From contig NZ_JAGIBH010000009.1 of NCBI RefSeq assembly GCF_017744445.1, positions 150,291-214,290 of the forward strand: a DNA stretch of 64,000 nt. Direction: 5' to 3'. Position 1 is the stretch's first letter, and each line of letters begins with the position of its first letter. Below the pieces are notes generated by a model. It saw only the letters and a program-made list of their open reading frames with translations. It was not told where the DNA came from and ran no database searches. This document shows, piece by piece, positions 9,432-17,978 of the stretch. The translations under genes were made by a program, and so were the position numbers. The DNA comes from Caulobacter sp. Lineage in GTDB: Bacteria > Pseudomonadota > Alphaproteobacteria > Caulobacterales > Caulobacteraceae.

Positions 9432-9445
9432 AGGTAGCGCTACCA
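9432..9445. promoter_or_regulatory. LacI-type operator candidate AGGTAGCGCTACCA
   Basis: Contains the perfect 12-bp palindrome GGTAGCGCTACC, about 35 bp before the receptor start. The CG-centred palindrome is typical of LacI-family operators; from memory, the xylose repressor XylR of Caulobacter recognises a site of this kind. Confidence 0.65.
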
Positions 9446-9542
9446 TCGGTCATGTTACCGTGACCATTGTTGTCAGATCACATGATAGACCACTGCTCGT
9501 CAAGCCGTTGTCACACGGGTCCGGTTCGAGTAGCCGTAGGAA

Positions 9543-9556
9543 TGGGAACGCTACCA
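9543..9556. promoter_or_regulatory. Second LacI-type operator candidate TGGGAACGCTACCA
   Basis: 12 of 14 positions match TGGTAGCGCTACCA. It lies 98-111 bp farther from the receptor gene than the first site, a spacing compatible with cooperative repression by looping. Confidence 0.5.
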
Positions 9557-9676
9557 TTCTGGAGAGAGGCCTCGCGTCACCGCGGTCCTGCAGCCTCTGG
9601 TCCCGACCTGGTATCCTCCCCACTCGTGGTGCGGCCACGACGAACCGGATCTCGACGTCCGGCTTGATAAGAAGGA

Positions 9677-9700
9677 TGACAACGTAAGACAGCGTTGTCA
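9677..9700. promoter_or_regulatory. Inverted repeat TGACAACG-N8-CGTTGTCA
   Basis: Perfect 8-bp arms about 65 bp before the first halogenase-like gene. The spacing of half-site centres is 16 bp, suitable for a dimeric regulator. The cognate factor is unknown. Confidence 0.45.
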
Positions 9701-9762
9701 ATTTGCTGTTTTGTCCCCCGGTCACGACAATGGGGACGAATGCTCTGGGGAGGGAGCATCAG

Positions 9763-11289
9763 ATGACCGAAGCGATCCGCAAGATCGTCATCGTCGGCGG
9801 CGGCACCGCCGGCTGGATGACCGCCGCCGGGCTTTCGGCCATGCTCAAGGGCCTGCCCATCGAGATCGCCCTGATCGAGTCGGCCGAGATCGGCACGGTC
9901 GGCGTGGGCGAGGCCACGGTCCCCCACATCCGCCACTACAACGCGCGCCTGGGCCTGGACGAGGCCGACTTCATGCGCCGGACCCAGGCCACCTACAAGC
10001 TGGGCATCGAGTTCCGCGACTGGGGGCGCAAGGGCGAGACCTACATCCATCCGTTCGGCGCCTATGGCCATCCGATCGGCGGCGCGCCGTTCCATCAGCA
10101 TTGGCTGCGGGCGCGACATCTTGCCGCGCGGGGGCAAGGAACGGTCGACCCGATCGAGGTCTACAGCCTGCCGATCATGGCCGCCTTCGCCGGCAAGTTC
10201 GTGCCGCCCGCCGCCGATCCGCGCTCGCTGGGCTCGACCTTCAACTACGCCTACCAGTTCGACGCGACGCTCTACGCCCTCTATCTGCGCGACTATGCCG
10301 AGGCCCGGGGCGTGGTCCGCACCGAGGGCAAGGTGACCAGCGTCCAGCAACGTCCCGAGGACGGCTTCGTCACCGGCATTACGCTGGAGAGCGGCCAGGC
10401 GATCGAGGGCGATCTGTTCGTCGACTGCTCGGGCTTCCGGGGCCTGCTGATCGAGGGCGCGCTGAAGGCCGGCTACGATGACTGGACGCAATGGCTGCCC
10501 TGCGACCGCGCCGTCGCCGTGCCCTGCGATTCCGTCGAACCGGCCAAGCCCTATACCCGCGCCACGGCCGACGACGCCGGCTGGCGCTGGCGCATTCCGC
10601 TGCAGCACCGGGTGGGCAACGGCTATGTCTACTGCTCGGGCTTCATCGCCGACGACGAGGCCGCCCGCGTGCTGGTGGAAAAGCTGGACGGCAAGGCTCA
10701 GGCCGATCCGCGCTTCCTGCGGTTCGTGACCGGCCGGCGCAAGAAGCAGTGGCTGAAGAACGTGGTCGCCGTGGGCCTGTCGTCGGGCTTCCTGGAGCCG
10801 CTGGAGAGCACCTCGATCCACCTGATCCAGGTGGCGATCACCACCCTGCTCGAGCTCTTCCCGCACCGAGGCTGCGAGCAGGCCGACCAGGACGAGTACA
10901 ACCGGGTCATGGACCTGGAGTTCGAACGGATCCGCGACTTCCTGGTGCTGCACTACCACGCTAACCAGCGTGAGGATTCCGACTTCTGGCGCGACCGCCG
11001 CGACAAGCCCATCCCCGACAGCCTGGCCTGGAAGATGGAGCTTTGGCGCGAGCGCGGCGTGGTGGCCAACTACAAGGACGGCTTCTTCAAGGAGCCGTCT
11101 TGGGTGGCCGTCTATCTGGGCCAGAACATCATGCCCGACGGCTATGACCCGCTGGCCGAAGCCCTGGATCCCGCCCACGCCGCCCAGATCCTGGCCGAGA
11201 CCAAGACCGCGGTGGCCCGCACCGTCCAGGCCATGCCGGCGCACGAAGACTTCCTGCGCGCCTTCGTCGAGGGGAGGACCCGGGCATGA
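9763..11289 (+). CDS. Flavin-dependent tryptophan-halogenase-like protein 1
   Basis: 508 aa. The family oxidises chloride/bromide with FADH2 and O2 and passes hypohalous acid to a catalytic lysine. Visible: FAD motif VGGGTAGWMT (11-20), Lys79 in ATYKLGIEF at the position of the catalytic lysine of PrnA, GWRWRIPL near 273-280, and FLEPLESTSIH with the expected Glu348-Ser349. Start 9763 has a GGAGGGAG ribosome site six bases upstream. It is first of a four-gene row and overlaps the next gene by 4 bp. No flavin reductase is adjacent. Close relatives beside TonB receptors in Caulobacter-like bacteria are known; their natural substrates are mostly unknown. Confidence 0.9.
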   Translation: MTEAIRKIVIVGGGTAGWMTAAGLSAMLKGLPIEIALIESAEIGTVGVGEATVPHIRHYNARLGLDEADFMRRTQATYKLGIEFRDWGRKGETYIHPFGAYGHPIGGAPFHQHWLRARHLAARGQGTVDPIEVYSLPIMAAFAGKFVPPAADPRSLGSTFNYAYQFDATLYALYLRDYAEARGVVRTEGKVTSVQQRPEDGFVTGITLESGQAIEGDLFVDCSGFRGLLIEGALKAGYDDWTQWLPCDRAVAVPCDSVEPAKPYTRATADDAGWRWRIPLQHRVGNGYVYCSGFIADDEAARVLVEKLDGKAQADPRFLRFVTGRRKKQWLKNVVAVGLSSGFLEPLESTSIHLIQVAITTLLELFPHRGCEQADQDEYNRVMDLEFERIRDFLVLHYHANQREDSDFWRDRRDKPIPDSLAWKMELWRERGVVANYKDGFFKEPSWVAVYLGQNIMPDGYDPLAEALDPAHAAQILAETKTAVARTVQAMPAHEDFLRAFVEGRTRA

Positions 11290-12380
11290 AGATCCTGATC
11301 GTCGGAACCGGCGTCGACGCCTGGCTGACCGCCGCCGTGCTGGCCGGGGCCGCGGGCCGCGCGGCGCGGATCGCCGTGCGCGAGACCGCCCCGCCGGCGC
11401 ATGGCCAGCTGGTGGGCCTCCCCGCGCTGCTGGGCCTGCACGCGCGGCTGGGGATCGAGGTCGGCGCGCCGCTGCTGGGCTTGCGCCATGGCGACATGCT
11501 GGAGCCGTTCGGCGACACCGGCGCCATGATGGAGGGCCTGCCCTTCCACCACTACTGGCTGCGGGCCAAGGCGCATGGCGAGACCGCGCCGCTGGAGGCC
11601 TGGAGCCTGACGGCCCGGGCGGCGGCGAAGGGCCGCTTCGCGCCGAGGAGCGCCGATCCCCGGTCGCCGCTGTCGACGCTGGATCACGGCCTGCTGCTGG
11701 ATGCCGCCGCGTACGCCGAGACCCTGAAAGCGGTCGCCCTGAAGGCCGGCGCCGAGCTGGTCGACCACCGTCCCGACGCCGACCTGGTGGTCGACGCCTC
11801 GGGCGAACCTGGCGATTGGATCGACTGGAGCGCCTGGCTTCCGACCGGCGCACGGCTGACCGGCGTCGAAGACCGCATCGCGACCTTCGCCCACGACGCG
11901 CCGCTGAAGGCCGGCCGTCGGGCGCGGGCGGTCGAGGGCGATGTCGTGGCCGTCGGCGGCGCGCTGGCGTCGATCGGCGCGGCCGATGGCGGCGACCTGC
12001 ATCTGCTGCAGACCACCGTCTCGCGGCTGGCGGCCCTGCTGCCGACGGGTCCGGCGGCGGTGGCGGAGTTCAACCGCCTGACCGCCATGGCCGTCGAGCG
12101 GGCTCGGGACATGGCGATCCTGCGCTGGGGAGTGCTTGATGCGCCGCCGGAAGAGCTGGCCTGGAAGATCGGGCAGTTCGAAAGCCGGGGACGCGTGGTG
12201 ATGTACGACGAGGAGACCTGGCCGGAGGGGTCGTGGGTGCATGCGCTGCTGGCGCGGGGCGTCACGCCCAAGCGGTGGGATCCGTTGGTCGAGCGCGCGC
12301 CGCTGGCGCAGACGCGGGAGATGCTGGGGCGGATGAAGGCCGTGCTGGAACAGACGGCGGAGGCGATGCCGCGTGGGTGA
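11286..12380 (+). CDS. Degenerate halogenase-like paralogue (probable pseudoenzyme)
   Basis: 364 aa against about 505 for its neighbours, overlapping the upstream stop by 4 bp. It still shows the family outline: PFHHYWLRAK, EAWSLTARAAAKGRFAP, DHGLLLDAAAYAETL, HLLQTTVSRLAALLP, EELAWKIGQFESRGRVVMYDEETW and WDPLVE. However, GGGTAGW has become GTGVDAW, the segment carrying the catalytic lysine is absent, the long middle region is deleted, and the LEPLEST segment reads SIGAADGGD. Codon use and the uninterrupted frame suggest a maintained protein. It may be a partner or scaffold for the active paralogues, or a decaying duplicate. Confidence 0.8.
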   Translation: MKILIVGTGVDAWLTAAVLAGAAGRAARIAVRETAPPAHGQLVGLPALLGLHARLGIEVGAPLLGLRHGDMLEPFGDTGAMMEGLPFHHYWLRAKAHGETAPLEAWSLTARAAAKGRFAPRSADPRSPLSTLDHGLLLDAAAYAETLKAVALKAGAELVDHRPDADLVVDASGEPGDWIDWSAWLPTGARLTGVEDRIATFAHDAPLKAGRRARAVEGDVVAVGGALASIGAADGGDLHLLQTTVSRLAALLPTGPAAVAEFNRLTAMAVERARDMAILRWGVLDAPPEELAWKIGQFESRGRVVMYDEETWPEGSWVHALLARGVTPKRWDPLVERAPLAQTREMLGRMKAVLEQTAEAMPRG

Positions 12381-12400
12381 CCCTATCGCCAACAACCCTC

Positions 12401-12500
12401 GTCATCCCGGGCGGCGTAGCCGACCCGGGACCCAGGGGCCCACGCAACGCAGTCGCCCCTGGGTCCCGGCTCTCCGCTTCGCTGCGGCCGGGATGACGAG
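12401..12500. repeat. Palindromic intergenic repeat, family D (copy 1)
   Basis: CTCGTCATCCCGGGCGGCGT... pairs with ...CTGCGGCCGGGATGACGAG; inner arms GGGACCCAGGGG and CCCCTGGGTCCC. A second copy is at 24606-24705. It separates halogenase-like genes 2 and 3. Confidence 0.85.
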
Positions 12501-12524
12501 CTTTTTTGATACGGGCCGCAACCC

Positions 12525-14039
12525 ATGAGCCCCTCCCCCATCCGCACCGTCCTCATCGTCGGCGGCGGCACCGCCGGCTGGATGACAGCCGCGGCGCTGT
12601 CCAAGACCCTGCCCGCGACCACCGCCATCACCCTGGTCGAGTCCGAGCAGATCGGCACCGTCGGCGTCGGCGAAGCCACCATCCCGCCGATCAGCACCTT
12701 CAACGAGATCCTCGGCATCGACGAGGCCGAGTTCATGCTGGCCACCAAGGCCAGCTTCAAGCTGGCCATCGAGTTCGTCGACTGGATGGGACCGGGCCAC
12801 CGCTACCTGCACCCGTTCGGGGCCTATGGCCTGGATATCGAGGCGCTGAAGTTCCACCAGGTCTGGCTGCGCGCCCATCATGAAGGCTGGGCCCCGCCCA
12901 TCGACGCCTTCAACCTGTCGGCCCAGGCCTCGCACCTGGGCCGTTTCGCCCTGCCGTCGAAAGACCCGGGCCAGGTGATGTCGAGCCTGAAATACGCCTT
13001 CCACTTCGACGCCGGGCTCTATGCCAAATTCCTGCGCGGCCAGGCCGAAAAGCGCGGTGTCATCCGCGTCGAGGGCAAGGTCGCCAGCGTGCAGCAGCAT
13101 GGCGAGACCGGCTTCGTCACCGGCGTGACGCTGGACGACGGCCGCACGCTGGAGGCGGACCTGTTCGTCGACTGCTCCGGCTTCCGGGGCCTGTTGATCG
13201 AGCAGACCCTGAAGGCCGGTTTCGAGGACTGGAGCCATTGGCTGCCAAACGACCGCGCCGTGGCCATGCCCTGCGTGACCGGCGGCGACGGCCTCACCCC
13301 CTATACCCGCGCCACGGCGGACACGGCCGGCTGGCGCTGGCGGATTCCGCTGCAGCACCGCACCGGCAACGGCTACGTCTATTCCAGCAAGCACATCAGC
13401 GATGACGAGGCCGTCGCCCGCCTGCGCGCCACGCTGGACGGCGAAGCCCTGGCCGAGCCGAACTTCCTGCGGTTCCAGGCCGGTCGGCGCAAGGACGCCT
13501 GGGTCAAGAACGTGGTGGCCATCGGCCTGTCGTCCGGCTTCCTGGAGCCGCTGGAGAGCACCTCGATCCACCTGATCCAGGCGGGGATCACCAAGCTTTT
13601 GGCCCTGTTCCCGGATCGCGGTTTCGATCCGGTCGAGATCGCCGAGTACAATCGCCTGACCGCCTTGCAGGTCGAGCTGATCCGCGACTTCATCATCCTG
13701 CACTTCCACGCCAACGGCCGGGACGAGCCCTACTGGAAAGCGGCCCGCGAGATGGCGATCCCCGAGACCCTGCGGCGCAAGATGGATCTCTTCGCCGCCT
13801 CGGGACGGCTGTTCGGCTCGGACTACGACCTGTTCGCCGACGCCAACTGGATCGCCGTGCTGCTGGGCCAGGGGATCATGCCGCGCCGTCACGACCCGCT
13901 GGCCGACGCCCTGCCCGCCGACATGCTGAAAGCCCAGCTGACCCGCCTGTCGACGATCATCGGCCAGACCGCCCAGGCCCTGCCCACCCACGAAGCCTTC
14001 ATCGCCCGCTACTGCGCGGCCCCGGAATTTGCGAAATGA
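12525..14039 (+). CDS. Flavin-dependent tryptophan-halogenase-like protein 2
   Basis: 504 aa. FAD motif VGGGTAGWMT, ASFKLAIEFVDW with the catalytic lysine, GWRWRIPLQHR, and GFLEPLESTSIHLIQ are all intact, as in an active enzyme. It ends 4 bp inside the next halogenase-like gene (ATGA overlap), so the two are probably translationally coupled. A family D repeat lies just upstream; no strong ribosome site is seen before the ATG. The substrate is unknown; the genomic partner (a TonB receptor and xylan enzymes) suggests either a role at the envelope or modification of an imported aromatic such as a lignin-linked phenolic, which is speculative. Confidence 0.9.
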   Translation: MSPSPIRTVLIVGGGTAGWMTAAALSKTLPATTAITLVESEQIGTVGVGEATIPPISTFNEILGIDEAEFMLATKASFKLAIEFVDWMGPGHRYLHPFGAYGLDIEALKFHQVWLRAHHEGWAPPIDAFNLSAQASHLGRFALPSKDPGQVMSSLKYAFHFDAGLYAKFLRGQAEKRGVIRVEGKVASVQQHGETGFVTGVTLDDGRTLEADLFVDCSGFRGLLIEQTLKAGFEDWSHWLPNDRAVAMPCVTGGDGLTPYTRATADTAGWRWRIPLQHRTGNGYVYSSKHISDDEAVARLRATLDGEALAEPNFLRFQAGRRKDAWVKNVVAIGLSSGFLEPLESTSIHLIQAGITKLLALFPDRGFDPVEIAEYNRLTALQVELIRDFIILHFHANGRDEPYWKAAREMAIPETLRRKMDLFAASGRLFGSDYDLFADANWIAVLLGQGIMPRRHDPLADALPADMLKAQLTRLSTIIGQTAQALPTHEAFIARYCAAPEFAK

Positions 14040-15544
14040 CTGAGAACCATCGCCTGCGCCGCGTCGTCATCGTCGGCGGCGGCACCGCCGGCTGGATGAC
14101 CGCCGCCGCTTTGGGGCGCTTCCTGAAGGACGGCTACACGAAGGTGACGCTGGTCGAGTCCGAGGCCATCGGCACGGTCGGGGTGGGCGAGTCCACGATC
14201 CCGCAGATCAACATCTTCAACCGCATGCTGGGGCTGGACGAGAACGACTTCGTCAAGAAGACCAAGGCGACGTTCAAGCTGGGCATCGACTTCGTCGACT
14301 GGAAGCACATCGGCCACAGCTACCACCACCCGTTCGGCCCCTATGGCGTCGACATGGAGGGGGTATCGTTCCACGCCTACTGGCTGAAGGCGCGGGCCAT
14401 GGGCCTGTCCGACGACCTGGGCGAATACAGCCTGCAGACCGTGGCCGGTCGCCAGAGCAAGTTCATGCGCCCCAACGGCCAGGCCAACTCGCCGCTGGGC
14501 AGTATCGCCTACGCCTTCCAGTTCGACGCCGGGCTCTATGCCAAGTTCCTGCGGGAATATGCCGAGGCGCGGGGCATCGTGCGCCAGGAGGGCCGCATCC
14601 AGTCGGTGCAGCAGGACGGCGAGAGCGGGCACGTTACCTCGGTGACGCTGGAAAGCGGTCAGGTGATCGAGGGCGATCTCTTCATCGACTGTTCCGGCTT
14701 CTGGGGGCTGCTGATCGAGCAGACCCTGAAGGCCGGCTACGAGGACTGGAGCCACTGGCTGCTCAACGACCGCGCGGTGGCCATGCCGTGTGCGCTGGGC
14801 GGCTCGCTGGCCCCGGCGACGCGAGCCACGGCCCGGCCGCACGGCTGGCAGTGGCGCATCCCGCTGCAGCACCGCCTGGGCAACGGCTACGCCTATTCCA
14901 GCGCCCATGTCAGCGACGACGAGGCCCTGGCCGACCTGCTCGCGAACCTCGACGGCGAGCCCCTGGCCGACCCGAACTTCCTGCGCTTCACCGCGGGTCG
15001 GCGACGGAGCAGCTGGGTCAAGAACGTCATCGCCATCGGCCTGTCGGCCGGCTTCATGGAGCCGCTGGAGAGCCAGTCGATCCACCTGATCCAGGTCGGC
15101 ATCTCGCGCCTCTTGGCCCACTTCCCCGACCGCCGGTTCTTCCAGGCCGACATCGACCGCTACAACCGCACCATGACCTTCGAGTACGAGAAGATCCGGG
15201 ACTTCCTGATCCTGCACTTCAAGGCCACCCAGCGGAACGACACGCCGTACTGGGACTATCTGCGGGAGATGGAGATCCCCGACTACCTGGCCGACAAGAT
15301 CGCGCTGTTCAAAGGCTCGGGCCGGATCTTCCGCGAGAACGAGGAGCTGTTCAACGATACCTCATGGTTCGCGGTGCTGATCGGCCAGGGGATCCTGCCC
15401 GAGAGCTGGGACCCGATGGCGGATCCGATGGACGAGGGGCTGTTCAAGGCCCGCATGGCCGAGATCAAGTCGGTGATCGCCAGGTCGGCGGAGGCGATGC
15501 CGGAGCATATGCAGTTTATCCGGGATAACTGCGCGGCGGAGTAG
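14036..15544 (+). CDS. Flavin-dependent tryptophan-halogenase-like protein 3
   Basis: 502 aa and closest in layout to the preceding gene. It has VGGGTAGWMT, ATFKLGIDFVDW (catalytic Lys), GWQWRIPLQHR and GFMEPLESQSIHLIQ; note Gln instead of Thr after the Glu-Ser pair. The GFWGLLIEQ motif has Trp where the paralogues have Arg. The TAG stop shares bases with the start of a family B repeat. It is the last gene of the halogenase row, after which a TetR regulator is encoded on the same strand. Confidence 0.9.
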   Translation: MTENHRLRRVVIVGGGTAGWMTAAALGRFLKDGYTKVTLVESEAIGTVGVGESTIPQINIFNRMLGLDENDFVKKTKATFKLGIDFVDWKHIGHSYHHPFGPYGVDMEGVSFHAYWLKARAMGLSDDLGEYSLQTVAGRQSKFMRPNGQANSPLGSIAYAFQFDAGLYAKFLREYAEARGIVRQEGRIQSVQQDGESGHVTSVTLESGQVIEGDLFIDCSGFWGLLIEQTLKAGYEDWSHWLLNDRAVAMPCALGGSLAPATRATARPHGWQWRIPLQHRLGNGYAYSSAHVSDDEALADLLANLDGEPLADPNFLRFTAGRRRSSWVKNVIAIGLSAGFMEPLESQSIHLIQVGISRLLAHFPDRRFFQADIDRYNRTMTFEYEKIRDFLILHFKATQRNDTPYWDYLREMEIPDYLADKIALFKGSGRIFRENEELFNDTSWFAVLIGQGILPESWDPMADPMDEGLFKARMAEIKSVIARSAEAMPEHMQFIRDNCAAE

Positions 15545-15681
15545 CGCCCCCTCCGTCTCGTCGCCTATCGGCGCCGATCCACCTCCCCCGCAAGCGGGGC
15601 AGGAGAAGAGCCGCTTCCTCCTCCCTCGTAAAACGGGGGAGGTGGCGCGATGCGGATACGCATCGTGACGGAGGGGGCGCT
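15543..15681. repeat. Palindromic repeat, family B (copy 1) with 15-bp terminal inverted repeats
   Basis: Begins AGCGCCCCCTCCGTC and ends GACGGAGGGGGCGCT, a perfect 15-bp terminal inverted repeat, with inner CACCTCCCCC and GGGGGAGGTG arms. The first two bases belong to the TAG stop of the halogenase gene. Other copies: 16287-16424, 29769-29878, 30266-30403. Confidence 0.9.
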
Positions 15682-15700
15682 CCTCCCCTATGCTCACCCG

Positions 15701-16282
15701 ATGACCGCCGAAGCCATCACCCTGAAACGCGGCCCCGGCCGGCCGCGCGACCCGGAGGTCGAGCGGCGGTTGAAACGCGCGGCGCTGGACGTCCTGGCCG
15801 AGCGCGGCTTCTCGGGCCTGACCCTGGAGCGCATCTGCGAGCGCGCCGGCGCGCCGCGCGCCACCTTCTACCGCCGCTGGGCCGGGCCGCTGGACGCCGT
15901 GGCCGAGGCCTTCGACGAAGCCTTCCGCTTCGAGGCCCCGCCGGACACCGGCGACGTGGTGGCCGACCTCGTCATCATGGGCCAGTCGATGCTGCGGCTC
16001 TACAATGACCCGGTGCTGGGCCCGTGCATGAGCTTCATGATCGCCGAGGCGCCGGTGCGTCCCGAGCTGGTCGCCTGGCACCAGGACGTCTTCCCCCGCC
16101 GCCGGGCGCACAACCGCGCGGTGGTCGAACGGGCCATGGCGCGGGGCGAGATCGCGGCCGATACCGATCCGGACCTGGTGATCGACGTGCTGAGCGGCCT
16201 GGCGATGAACAACCACGCGACGGGGCGGCCGGTGACGGCGGAGGCGTTGGAGTTCGTGGTGCGGCGGGTGCTGGGACTGTAG
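15701..16282 (+). CDS. TetR/AcrR-family transcriptional regulator
   Basis: 193 aa. An AT-hook-like RGPGRPRD precedes the TetR helix-turn-helix (about 16-65: ALDVLAERGFSGLTLERICERAGAPRATFYRRW); the C-terminal ligand/dimer domain is typical in length. The start was placed at 15701 because upstream in-frame codons lie in the repeat. The gene is bracketed on both sides by family B repeats, with only 19 bp and 4 bp of spacing. Its target is not evident; the halogenase genes upstream are candidates by proximity. Confidence 0.85.
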   Translation: MTAEAITLKRGPGRPRDPEVERRLKRAALDVLAERGFSGLTLERICERAGAPRATFYRRWAGPLDAVAEAFDEAFRFEAPPDTGDVVADLVIMGQSMLRLYNDPVLGPCMSFMIAEAPVRPELVAWHQDVFPRRRAHNRAVVERAMARGEIAADTDPDLVIDVLSGLAMNNHATGRPVTAEALEFVVRRVLGL

Positions 16283-16286
16283 CCGC

Positions 16287-16424
16287 AGCGCCCCCTCCGT
16301 CACGTCGCCTATCGGCGCCGCGCCACCTCCCCCCCAAGCAGGGCAGGAGGGTGCAGCTGCCTCCTCCCTTGCGAAGCGGGGGAGGTGGATCGCTGCGGAT
16401 ACGCAGCGAGACGGAGGGGGCGCT
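16287..16424. repeat. Palindromic repeat, family B (copy 2)
   Basis: Same terminal AGCGCCCCCTCCGTC / GACGGAGGGGGCGCT as copy 1. It fills the gap between the TetR gene and the convergent M20 peptidase gene. Confidence 0.9.
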
Positions 16425-16432
16425 CTCCGGCG

Positions 16433-17746
16433 CTACTTCTGCAGAACCCCCAACACCGCCAACGTCATCGCCTCCACCCCCGTGCGAATGGTCGGCTCCG
16501 GCGTCGGCGCGAAGAACGGCGAGTGGTTGGTCGGCACGGGCTTGCCTTCGGCTTTCAATTTCTCGATCTCGGCCGGCGCATAGCCGCCGATGCCGAAATA
16601 GACCGACGGCACCCCCGCCAGCACGAACTCCGAATAGTCCTCGGACGCCGAGCCCGGCTTGTCCTCAAGAACCGCCTTGGCCCCGAAGGCGGCCTTGAAC
16701 ACCGCGCCCGTCCGGGCGGTCAGATCGGCGTCATTGACCACCATCTTGCCGCCGGAGGTCAGCTTCAGCTCCGGCTCGGGCGCCCCGGCCATGGCGGCGA
16801 CGGCCTTGGCGGTGCGCTGGACGCCGGCCAGGATCTTCTCCCGCACGGCCGCGTCCTGGGTGCGGATCGTGCCGCGCAGCCGGACCCGGTCGGGGATGAT
16901 GTTGCCCGCGCTGCCGCCCTGGATCGAGCCTATGGTGACGACCCCGAACTGGCTGGGGTCCTTCTCGCGGCTGACCACGCTCTGCACGTCGACCACGAAG
17001 CGGCTGGCCATCATGATGGGGTCGATCGTGGCGCTGGGCATCGAGCCGTGCCCGCCCTGGCCGATGAAGGTCAGGTCGATGCCGTCCGAGGTCGAGGTCA
17101 GCACGCCCGGCTTGTACGAGATCTGGCCCGCCGGGCTGTTGCCGACGTGCAGGGCAAAACCGTAGTCCGGCTTGCCGCCGATCTTGTCCCACAGCCCGTC
17201 GGCCAGCATGGCCCGCGCGCCGGACGTGAGCTCCTCGGCCGGCTGGGCGACGAAGACCAGCGTGCCCTTCCATTTGGCCTTCATGGCGACCAGCTGCTTG
17301 GCGGTCCCGACCCAGGCGGCCATGTGGATGTCGTGACCGCAGGCGTGGGCGGTGAAGACCTTCTCGTCGCGATAGATCGCCGTCGCCTGGCTGGCGAAGG
17401 GCAGGCCCGTCTTCTCCTGCATCGGCAGGCCGTCCAGCTCGGTGCGGATCAGGATCTTGGGCCCGTCGCCGTTCTTCAGCACCGCCACGACGCCGGTCTT
17501 GCCGACGTTTTCGGTGACGGTGAAGCCCAGCGCGCGCATCTGGGCGGCCAGTTTCTTGGCGGTCTCGACCTCCTGGAAACCCAGCTCCGGATGGGCGTGG
17601 ATGTCCTTGTACAGCGCCTCCAGCGCCGGGTAGTCGCGGTCCAGCTGGACGTCGATGGCCTTCTTGGCGACGGGGACGTTCAGCGGGGCGGCGACCGCGG
17701 TCGTCGCGAGCAGCGTGGCCAGGACGGCCGAGGCGAGGAGTTTCAT
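16433..17746 (-). CDS. M20-family metallohydrolase (amidohydrolase/aminoacylase type), secreted
   Basis: 437 aa with a signal peptide (about 1-20, ending TAVAA/P). M20D features: DIHAHPELGFQE near residue 48, RTELDGLPMQE, metal ligands in ACGHDIHMA and AQPAEE, a dimerisation domain with GQGGHGS, and the late metal-binding SEDYSEF. Relatives hydrolyse N-acyl amino acids, hippurate or similar amides. Export suggests periplasmic peptide or acyl-amino-acid scavenging. The gene sits between two repeats and has no clear functional link to the xylan genes. Confidence 0.9.
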   Translation of the reverse strand: MKLLASAVLATLLATTAVAAPLNVPVAKKAIDVQLDRDYPALEALYKDIHAHPELGFQEVETAKKLAAQMRALGFTVTENVGKTGVVAVLKNGDGPKILIRTELDGLPMQEKTGLPFASQATAIYRDEKVFTAHACGHDIHMAAWVGTAKQLVAMKAKWKGTLVFVAQPAEELTSGARAMLADGLWDKIGGKPDYGFALHVGNSPAGQISYKPGVLTSTSDGIDLTFIGQGGHGSMPSATIDPIMMASRFVVDVQSVVSREKDPSQFGVVTIGSIQGGSAGNIIPDRVRLRGTIRTQDAAVREKILAGVQRTAKAVAAMAGAPEPELKLTSGGKMVVNDADLTARTGAVFKAAFGAKAVLEDKPGSASEDYSEFVLAGVPSVYFGIGGYAPAEIEKLKAEGKPVPTNHSPFFAPTPEPTIRTGVEAMTLAVLGVLQK

Positions 17747-17824
17747 GCGGAGCCCCGAGATGGTGAGTCACGGGATCGACGCATACCGCGGACCAACCCG
17801 CCACCCCACGACCGCGAAATTTCC

Positions 17825-17955
17825 CTCTCCTCCCCCTTTGGGGGAGGGGGACCGGCGAAGCCGGTGGAGGGGCCAGCGCGGCCGACTCATGACCAGCCCC
17901 CTCCGTCACGCCACGCTGCGCGGGCGCGCCACCTCCCCCAAGAGGGGGAGGAGAG
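17825..17955. repeat. Palindromic intergenic repeat, family A (copy 2, inverted)
   Basis: Reverse-oriented copy of the unit at 2870-2997, from CTCCTCCCCCTTTGGGGGAGG to CCCCCAAGAGGGGGAGGAG. It lies downstream of the GH67 gene. Confidence 0.85.
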
Positions 17956-17978
17956 TGTTGCACCGTTCCCGCTTCGGT

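Larger units (their letters stand above)
9398..9762. other. Divergent regulatory region between TonB receptor and halogenase cluster
   Basis: 365 bp without a gene. It holds two LacI-type operator candidates (9432-9445 and 9543-9556) and an inverted repeat TGACAACG-N8-CGTTGTCA at 9677-9700. Promoters for both flanking transcription units should lie here; I could not fix -35/-10 elements. Confidence 0.6.
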
